NCBI GenBank assembly: GCA_017548125.1
Contig: JAFYNK010000017.1
Location: 1 to 54,763 of the forward strand
DNA: 54,763 nucleotides
Direction of reading: 5' to 3'
DNA from: Bacteroidales bacterium
Lineage (GTDB): Bacteria; Bacteroidota; Bacteroidia; Bacteroidales; F082
Shown: positions 48,738-54,763 of the stretch, piece after piece
Layout: each line of letters opens with the position of its first letter
Numbering within the stretch: position 1 is the stretch's first letter
Program-made: the position numbers and the translations under genes
Notes under the pieces: model-generated
The model's database searches: none
The model's input: only the letters and a program-made list of their open reading frames with translations
Told to the model about the DNA's origin: nothing

Positions 48738-49448
48738 ATGTTTCATTTTGAAGAAGGAGAAGTCTTTCTCATCGACAAGCCATTAGACTGGACATCATTT
48801 GATGCCGTCAATCTCATCCGTGCCGTCATAAAACGCTATCACGGAATAAGAAAGTTGAAAGTCGGCCACGCTGGCACTTTAGATCCATTGGCGACAGGAC
48901 TGCTCATCGTCTGCACAGGAAGGATGACGAAGCAAATAGACAATTTTCAGGCACAGGAGAAAGTTTATACAGGAACTATGCTTTTGGGACAGACGACGCC
49001 GTCATACGACTTGGAAAGCGAACCTGACGCATTTTATCCAACCGATGGCATCACCGAAGAGATGATGGAAGAAGCGAGAAAATCGTTTCTCGGCGACATC
49101 ATGCAGCGTCCTCCTAAGTTCTCAGCCATCAAGATACAAGGCAAGAGAGCCTTTGAATACGCACGTTCTGACAAAGAAATAGCGCTGAAAGAAAGGCTCG
49201 TACATATTGAAGATTTCAAGCTTGACACAAGCAACTTCCCTGTTATCAATTTCGAAGTAAAATGCAGCAAAGGGACATATATCCGTTCTTTGGTCAACGA
49301 TTTCGGCAAGGCGCTCGGCAACGGAGCCTGCATGACATCGCTGAGAAGAACCCAAATAGGCGACTTCTCCGTTGAAAACGCATACGACCTTATGGAACTG
49401 AAGAAACAGATTATAGAACAAGCTCCGCAAGAGATGACTAATGACTAA
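48738..49448 (+). CDS. truB: tRNA pseudouridine-55 synthase TruB
   Basis: This 236-aa synthase has the catalytic Asp in GHAGTLDPLATGLL and the later motifs YTGTMLLGQTTPSYD and CSKGTYIRSLVNDFG. It makes pseudouridine 55 in the T-loop. It is the last gene of the ftsX operon. Confidence 0.95.
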   Translation: MFHFEEGEVFLIDKPLDWTSFDAVNLIRAVIKRYHGIRKLKVGHAGTLDPLATGLLIVCTGRMTKQIDNFQAQEKVYTGTMLLGQTTPSYDLESEPDAFYPTDGITEEMMEEARKSFLGDIMQRPPKFSAIKIQGKRAFEYARSDKEIALKERLVHIEDFKLDTSNFPVINFEVKCSKGTYIRSLVNDFGKALGNGACMTSLRRTQIGDFSVENAYDLMELKKQIIEQAPQEMTND

Positions 49449-49491
49449 AGGCAAATGACTAAAGGTTAAAGGGGATTAGATATTAAACCAA

Positions 49492-49527
49492 GAGGCCGTC
49501 TAAAACTTGTTAGACAGCCTCTTTTTT
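49492..49527. terminator. Bidirectional terminator between truB and glyS
   Basis: GAGGCCGTCTAA / TTAGACAGCCTC with loop AACTTG and flanking T6. It is the reverse complement of the prophage terminator at 31945 except for one base. Confidence 0.88.
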
Positions 49528-49533
49528 GTAGGA

Positions 49534-49560
49534 CTCATTCCTAATTCCTAATTCCTAATT
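49534..49560. repeat. CATTCCTAATTCCTAATT low-complexity spacer
   Basis: Three near-perfect CCTAATT words just before the glyS stop; same family as 8440-8515. Confidence 0.7.
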
Positions 49561-49563
49561 AAA

Positions 49564-51090
49564 TCAGATTTTTTTAGGAGCTATTTTATTTCTGATAATT
49601 GTATAAAGTTCATCAGCGTTGACTCTGATTTGTTCCATAGTGTCACGGTCGCGGACTGTCACTGTATTGTCTTCCAATGTCTGATTGTCGATTGTCACGC
49701 AGAGAGGTGTACCGATAGCGTCTTGTCTTCTATAACGTTTGCCGATAGAGTCTTTTTCTTCGTATTGGCACATGAAGTCAGGTGTGAGTTGATCCATGAT
49801 TTCGCGTGCTTTTTCTGGGAGACCGTCTTTCTTGACGAGCGGCAAGATAGCGACTTTATAAGGTGCCAATGCTGCTGGGAATTTCATCACAACGCGTTCT
49901 GAGCCATCTTCGAGTTTTTCTTCTGTATAAGCGTGGCTCAACATAGCGAGGAACATACGGTCTAAACCGATTGATGTCTCGATGACGTAAGGAACGTAGC
50001 TTTCGTTAGTCTCTGGGTCGAAGTATTGAAGCTTCTTGCCTGAGAACTTAGAATGGCTGCTGAGGTCGAAGTCGGTACGGCTGTGGATGCCTTCCAATTC
50101 TTTGAAGCCGAATGGGAACTCGAATTCGATGTCGGTTGCTGCGTTAGCGTAGTGAGCCAATTTTTCGTGATCGTGGTAACGATATTTTTCTGCTGGGATG
50201 CCGAGTGAGAGATGCCATCTGAGACGTTCTTCTTTCCAGTGTTTGAACCATTCGAGTTCAGTGCCAGGGCGTACGAAGAATTGCATTTCCATTTGTTCGA
50301 ACTCTCTCATTCTGAAGATGAACTGACGAGCCACGATTTCGTTACGGAAAGCCTTGCCTGTCTGTGCTATACCGAAAGGCACTTTCATTCTACCTGTCTT
50401 TTGGATGTTAAGGTAGTTAACGAAGATACCTTGAGCTGTCTCAGGACGGAGATAGATTTCGTTAGCGCCTTCAGCGAGAGAGCCCATTTGTGTAGCGAAC
50501 ATAAGGTTGAATTGACGTACGTCGGTCCAGTTGCGTGAGCCAGAGATAGGACAAACGATGCCGAGGTCTTCAATGAGCTGTTTGATGTCAGCGAGGTCGT
50601 TGTTTTCCATCGCTACATAAAGACGATGACTGATGGTTTCAATCTCTTGTTTATAACCGACAACGCGAGGGTTTGTTGTTACGAATTGTTCCTTATCGAA
50701 AGCGTCGCCGAAACGTTTCTTGGCTTTCTCTACTTCTTTGTTGATTTTATCTTCAATCTTAGCGATATGGTCTTCAACGAGGACGTCAGCGCGATAACGT
50801 TTCTTGCTGTCTTTGTTGTCAATCATAGGGTCGTTGAAAGCATCGACGTGGCCAGAAGCCTTCCATACTGTTGGATGCATGAAAATAGCTGCATCAACAC
50901 CGACGATGTTTTCGTGCATCTGCACCATCGCTTTCCACCAGTATTGGCGGATGTTATTCTTCAATTCAACGCCATTTTGACCATAGTCATAAACAGCTGA
51001 AAGTCCGTCATAAATATCACTTGAAGGAAATACGAAACCATATTCCTTAGCGTGAGCTGTTATCTTCTTGAAAAATTCTTCTTGATTCAT
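49564..51090 (-). CDS. glyS: Glycyl-tRNA synthetase (dimeric type)
   Basis: This 508-aa class II synthetase begins MNQEEFFKKITAHAKEYGF. Recognisable features are GFVFPSSDIYDGLSAVYDYG, the class II motif 2 region RNEIVARQFIFRMREFEQME and the motif 3 region VPYVIETSIGLDRMFLAML with a C-terminal anticodon-binding domain. An upstream start at 51135 would read through the CACAAGAC repeat spacer and is rejected. Confidence 0.95.
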   Translation of the reverse strand: MNQEEFFKKITAHAKEYGFVFPSSDIYDGLSAVYDYGQNGVELKNNIRQYWWKAMVQMHENIVGVDAAIFMHPTVWKASGHVDAFNDPMIDNKDSKKRYRADVLVEDHIAKIEDKINKEVEKAKKRFGDAFDKEQFVTTNPRVVGYKQEIETISHRLYVAMENNDLADIKQLIEDLGIVCPISGSRNWTDVRQFNLMFATQMGSLAEGANEIYLRPETAQGIFVNYLNIQKTGRMKVPFGIAQTGKAFRNEIVARQFIFRMREFEQMEMQFFVRPGTELEWFKHWKEERLRWHLSLGIPAEKYRYHDHEKLAHYANAATDIEFEFPFGFKELEGIHSRTDFDLSSHSKFSGKKLQYFDPETNESYVPYVIETSIGLDRMFLAMLSHAYTEEKLEDGSERVVMKFPAALAPYKVAILPLVKKDGLPEKAREIMDQLTPDFMCQYEEKDSIGKRYRRQDAIGTPLCVTIDNQTLEDNTVTVRDRDTMEQIRVNADELYTIIRNKIAPKKI

Positions 51091-51104
51091 TGTTTTTATT
51101 TTAA

Positions 51105-51147
51105 AGGCCACAAGACCACAAGACCACAAGACCACAAGTCAACAAGT
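51105..51147. repeat. CCACAAGA tandem spacer
   Basis: GGCCACAAGACCACAAGACC and further CACAAG words repeat upstream of glyS. An AT-rich TTCTAAAG-type repeat follows at 51175-51210. Confidence 0.75.
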
Positions 51148-51208
51148 CTTATTCATCTTGAAGCATAATTAATATTCTAGAATTCTAAAGTTCTAAATTT
51201 CTAAAGTT

Positions 51209-52258
51209 TTATAAAATGAGCATTGCGTCACCGTATGTGAAGAAACGATATTTCTCAGCTACTGCCACTTTATAAGCTTTCATGAGCAAGTCATAGCCAG
51301 CGAATGCTGCCACTTCCATCATCATTGGTGATTTAGGGAGGTGGAAGTTGGTGATAAGCGCGTCGGCTGTATTGAAATCGTAGTGTGGGAATATGAACTT
51401 GTTGGTCCATCCTTTGAAAGGATTGACATGACCTTTTATATTAACACATGTTTCCAGAGCTTTGAGAGATGTTGTTCCCACAGCGAAGACTTTATTGCGT
51501 TCATTTTTTGCAGTATTGATGATGTCGCAAGCCTCTTGTGTTATTTCCATCTCTTCTGAGTCGGTCTTATGTTTTGTCAAATCTTCAACTTCGATGTCTC
51601 TGAAGTTACCTACGCCGGTATGGAGAGTGAGTTCTGCGAACTGTACATCGCGGAGTTCGAGATGTTTCATGAGCGATTTGCTGAAGTGCATACCTGCTGT
51701 TGGGGCAGCCACAGCGCCTTCACATTTAGCGAAGACCGTCTGATAATTTTCTGCGTCTTCTGGTTCTACAGGGCGTCCGATTTCTGGAGGAAGCGGCGTA
51801 TTGCCCAAGTCTGTTATTGTCTTTTTAAATTCTTCGTGAGTGCCATCGAACAAGAAACGTAATGTTCTTCCTCTTGATGTGGTGTTGTCTATGACTTCAG
51901 CAACGAGGTCGTCGTTATCGCCGAAGTAAAGCTTGTTGCCTATACGAATCTTACGTGCTGGATCTACGAGGACGTCCCAGAGACGGCTTTCATGATTCAA
52001 TTCACGGAGCAACATGACTTCAATCTTAGCGCCTGTCTTTTCCTTTTCGCCATAGAGACGAGCCGGGAACACCTTAGTGTTGTTCAAGACGAAAACATCG
52101 CCAGCATTGACATAATTCAAAATGTCTTTAAAAATACAATGCTCGATGGAACCATCTCTACGATTAACGACCATCAAACGTGATTCATCTCTATTCTTTG
52201 CTGGATAGGTAGCAATAAGATTTGAAGGGAGGTTGAATTTGAATTGTGATAACTTCAT
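51209..52258 (-). CDS. queA: S-adenosylmethionine:tRNA ribosyltransferase-isomerase QueA
   Basis: This 349-aa enzyme has [60 protein letters not shown] and [16 protein letters not shown], all typical of QueA. It makes epoxyqueuosine in tRNA. It has a consensus promoter on the minus strand at 52296-52326. Confidence 0.95.
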   Translation of the reverse strand: MKLSQFKFNLPSNLIATYPAKNRDESRLMVVNRRDGSIEHCIFKDILNYVNAGDVFVLNNTKVFPARLYGEKEKTGAKIEVMLLRELNHESRLWDVLVDPARKIRIGNKLYFGDNDDLVAEVIDNTTSRGRTLRFLFDGTHEEFKKTITDLGNTPLPPEIGRPVEPEDAENYQTVFAKCEGAVAAPTAGMHFSKSLMKHLELRDVQFAELTLHTGVGNFRDIEVEDLTKHKTDSEEMEITQEACDIINTAKNERNKVFAVGTTSLKALETCVNIKGHVNPFKGWTNKFIFPHYDFNTADALITNFHLPKSPMMMEVAAFAGYDLLMKAYKVAVAEKYRFFTYGDAMLIL

Positions 52259-52295
52259 TGTATATAATGATTTTATGTTGATTTTTCAAAAACCA

Positions 52296-52326
52296 CAAAT
52301 ATAATATCAGAATGAAGTTTTGTCAA
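52296..52326 (-). promoter_or_regulatory. queA promoter
   Basis: Minus strand TTG (52326-52324), 20 nt, TATATTTG (52303-52296). Confidence 0.8.
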
Positions 52327-52443
52327 GACCTTTTTATAAAAAATTAGAAATGAGGAATGAAGAATTAGTAATTATGGTAAAAATTTCAATTATTCTGATA
52401 ACCTCATCCCTAAAAACGCCTCACCTCCTAAACTCCTGAATAC

Positions 52444-53460
52444 CTAATTCCCAATCAACAAATCTCCTTCTTTAATCCAGTTTAATTTTCTGAATATCTC
52501 GCCGAATATCCATGTGAGTAGAGCTGGCATCACGAAGCAGACCAATAGTATTCCGAGCCACATTTTTGTTCCGCCGTCTGGCATTGCCGTTATTATTCCG
52601 AAAGGTCCTACTAGTCCGCAGGTTCCCATTCCGGCACCGATGGGTACGTTTTCGAGTTGAAAGACACATGTCGCTATCGGGCCTGTGATGGCGGCTGCCA
52701 ATGTCGGCGGCATCCATGTCAAAGGATTTTTTATTATGTTAGGCATCTGCAGCATTGATGTCCCGATTCCTTGAGAGACAAGTCCGCCCCAGCGGTTTTC
52801 CTTGAACGACATCACGGCGAATCCAACCATCTGAGCGCAGCATCCTGCTGTAGCGGCGCCAGCTGCTATTCCCGACAGGCCTATCGCTATGCATAAGGCG
52901 GCGCTGCTGATAGGAAGAGTGAGCGCCATGCCCACTGACACCGAGACGATTACGCCCATGATAAACGGTCGCAATTCGGTGGCGTTTTCTATGAACCTGC
53001 CGAAGGCTTCCATAAAAGCGTTGATGCCAGGACCTACGAACATAGCGAGAAGCACGCCGCTGATTATCACGACAGATGGCGTGACGAGAATGTCTATCTT
53101 TGTTTCTTTTGATACTATCTTGCCGAGTTCAGTGCTGACGACTGCTGCGATATATGCGCCTACAGGTCCGCCGAGAGCGTTACCTGCGATGCCGCATACC
53201 GTCGCGGAGAAAAGAACGAGAGACGGCGCCTTGAGAGAGAAAGCTATCGCCACACCGATGGCAGCGCCTGTGGCTTGCTTGGCATATTTGGCAATATCGA
53301 CCAAAAGAGGAAAGTTCAACTTATCACCTAAGGTGGTGAAAATAGTTCCAATCAATAATGATGCGAAAAGGCCGAAAGCCATAGCGCCAAGAGCATCGAG
53401 GAAATAAGCCTTGGCACTGATATTGACATCTTTTTTCTTAAGAAATTCTTTAAACTTCAT
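52444..53460 (-). CDS. PTS EIIC-type membrane transporter (PTS_EIIC_2 family)
   Basis: This 338-aa integral membrane protein has about nine hydrophobic segments and many Gly/Ala pairs (GAAIGVAIAFSLKAPSLVLF, GNALGGPVGAYIAAVV, GPFGIITAMPDGGTKMWLG). It matches the PTS_EIIC_2 group, often standing alone without EIIA/EIIB partners, as here. The substrate is unknown. Confidence 0.8.
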   Translation of the reverse strand: MKFKEFLKKKDVNISAKAYFLDALGAMAFGLFASLLIGTIFTTLGDKLNFPLLVDIAKYAKQATGAAIGVAIAFSLKAPSLVLFSATVCGIAGNALGGPVGAYIAAVVSTELGKIVSKETKIDILVTPSVVIISGVLLAMFVGPGINAFMEAFGRFIENATELRPFIMGVIVSVSVGMALTLPISSAALCIAIGLSGIAAGAATAGCCAQMVGFAVMSFKENRWGGLVSQGIGTSMLQMPNIIKNPLTWMPPTLAAAITGPIATCVFQLENVPIGAGMGTCGLVGPFGIITAMPDGGTKMWLGILLVCFVMPALLTWIFGEIFRKLNWIKEGDLLIGN

Positions 53461-53549
53461 ATCCCTAATTTAATGATGCAAAGATATAAAGAGAAATCAA
53501 AAGTTGAAGATATTTATGCAAAATAACACTTTTTCGAGGATAATATCAA

Positions 53550-54512
53550 TTACAAGCCGATTCCCAACCCAGCATTAAAAGGGACAGACTTGAGGTCGGA
53601 GCCAAACATCTGTGTCAAGCCGAAGCGTCCAAAAAGAACGAAATCATGAAATTTCAAGGTTGTTAAGACATTTACTCCTAAAGGATTGTAATTAATATCA
53701 TCAGCAACGACATGTTTTTCTCCATCATATCTTGCTATCGACCTCATGCCAAAACGCCATTCTAATTCTGGACCAACAGAAAGCGCCATCACTTTATAGC
53801 TCAGCCTCCATTGTATCTGCAGACTCACAGGCAGGCGCAAGCTCCAATAACGGAGAAAACTCTTATCAACGTATGTTCTATCGCACATTCCTTCTGGAAC
53901 ATTTTCTCCTCCATCGTTAAAATTATAAATATAAGGAACGCCATCATTTGTTGCCAATACAGTTTTGTTATTCAAGAAATTATATGTATTGGAAATGCCT
54001 AACGCTGTCACAAGACCCAATGTCCTGCTTTTGTTATAACACAAATCCTCTGAGAAGAGATACATTCCCCATTCGAATGAATTAGGTCTTTGAGAAAAGG
54101 CAGAGCTCTCAAACATGAAAGAATCGTCATACATCTGAGAATAGGAATAATAGATAGAAGGGTATGCGGCTTCAAAATATTTGATTTTATATTGTCTCTC
54201 TTGATTTTCAGTTTCTTTTACAACGACATTTTGTTTTTTAACAAAGCCAGGGACTATAGGAAGTTGTATGTAAGTACTGTTTTGTGACTTTTCACTTACG
54301 AAAGGTCCTTCATAACGGCTTTCATAATATGGATTTAGGGCGACATATCCGTCTGGCGTCATTTCATAAACTTTTATTTTCAGTCCATTCTGACCACCAA
54401 TAACTTGTATTTTATTAGAATTAACCACAAATGTTGTATCGGTTTTTATCTCCTGAGAAAAGGCATTTCCGAACAAAGCCATCATGACCGAAATTAATAC
54501 CAATCGTTTCAT
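53550..54512 (-). CDS. Exported probable outer-membrane beta-barrel protein
   Basis: This 320-aa protein starts at 54512 with a signal peptide (MKRLVLISVMMALFGNAFSQ); an ATG at 54551 adding 13 residues is less likely. The N-terminal third is periplasmic-like; the rest shows alternating polar/hydrophobic strands rich in Tyr and Phe (LRYWSLRLPVSLQIQWRLSY, FGRFGLTQMFGSDL), as in Bacteroidota outer-membrane barrels. No family is recognised. Confidence 0.7.
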   Translation of the reverse strand: MKRLVLISVMMALFGNAFSQEIKTDTTFVVNSNKIQVIGGQNGLKIKVYEMTPDGYVALNPYYESRYEGPFVSEKSQNSTYIQLPIVPGFVKKQNVVVKETENQERQYKIKYFEAAYPSIYYSYSQMYDDSFMFESSAFSQRPNSFEWGMYLFSEDLCYNKSRTLGLVTALGISNTYNFLNNKTVLATNDGVPYIYNFNDGGENVPEGMCDRTYVDKSFLRYWSLRLPVSLQIQWRLSYKVMALSVGPELEWRFGMRSIARYDGEKHVVADDINYNPLGVNVLTTLKFHDFVLFGRFGLTQMFGSDLKSVPFNAGLGIGL

Positions 54513-54587
54513 CGTTATAAAGTTTGAATTTATTTTATTTTTCAATGACATAAACGCAATAAAATCAAAAACGCTGCATCAAAAACA

Positions 54588-54616
54588 AAAAAACGCCCAA
54601 TAAAAATTGAGCGTTG
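54588..54616. terminator. Probable terminator near the right edge
   Basis: AACGCCCAAT / ATTGAGCGTT form a stem with an A-rich loop. Further right, a small hairpin ACATAGC/GCTATGT (54699-54714) lies in repeat-like sequence; no gene is visible in 54513-54763. Confidence 0.5.
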
Positions 54617-54763
54617 TCATTTTAGGGGATTTCTATAAATTGCTTTGCAAATGATTTATGAATTTTTCTTTGAGAAGATTTTTGTTTTTCTTGAAAGAAC
54701 ATAGCGAGCTATGTGATTGAAAGAAAGGCGAAAAGATTCCAAGAAAAAACATAAAGCATGCAA

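Noticed and set aside
51091-51135. N-terminal extension of glyS
   Set aside because: It only translates the CACAAGAC repeat spacer; the family start is MNQEEFF at 51090.

Overview
The window is chromosomal DNA from a Bacteroidota bacterium, most likely order Bacteroidales. The reasons are AT-rich intergenic regions, promoters of the TTG-N19-21-TAnnTTTG type, host genes without Shine-Dalgarno sites, a secreted adhesin with FN3-like modules, a peptidase M64 protein, and the gene order ftsX / DUF3098 / uppP / truB. I could not fix the genus.

Left flank (1-11160): the N-terminal part of a large exported adhesin-like protein that runs off the window, a membrane-bound LytTR regulator, and an eight-gene operon. 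The operon encodes a KAS III-like enzyme, KAS II, a FabZ-type dehydratase, EtfB, a dedicated acyl carrier protein, EtfA, an acyl-CoA dehydrogenase and a FabG-type reductase. Together these could run an acyl elongation cycle in which the flavin dehydrogenase with ETF replaces a FabI-type enoyl reductase (inference).

Prophage (11197-38318, about 27.1 kb): an element integrated into the 3' end of a tRNA-Thr(CGT) gene, bounded by a 29-bp direct repeat, with a tyrosine integrase beside the intact tRNA. It has a divergent repressor switch, a Toprim plus SF3 replication protein followed by an iteron-rich region, a P-loop ATPase resembling genome-packaging ATPases of tailless phages, and a long run of short single-TM proteins around a 200-aa capsid candidate. 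It also carries a GH24 lysozyme, a peptidoglycan-binding membrane protein, fibre-like proteins, a holin and a u-spanin. No terminase, portal, tail tube or tape measure was found. I read it as a temperate, tailless, probably membrane-containing phage.

Notable layers in the prophage: (1) three BECR-like nuclease genes, each followed by a convergent small-RNA unit on the opposite strand; (2) TGTAGAT boxes near the regulator, behind the replicase and in two toxin-antitoxin promoters, with regulator and replicase sharing a C-terminal domain; (3) a compact pseudoknot-like RNA with its own promoter and T-run; (4) an exact 10-bp tandem array before the virion genes; (5) strong Shine-Dalgarno sites on part of the genes, unusual for this phylum.

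Right flank (38365-54763): glnS, a TPR/LuxR-type membrane regulator, an orphan small RNA unit, an M64 peptidase, elbB, cvpA, mlaF-mlaE-like genes, ftsX, a DUF3098 gene, uppP, truB, glyS, queA, a PTS EIIC-type membrane protein and an exported probable outer-membrane protein. This is ordinary housekeeping DNA with many hairpin-forming low-complexity spacers.
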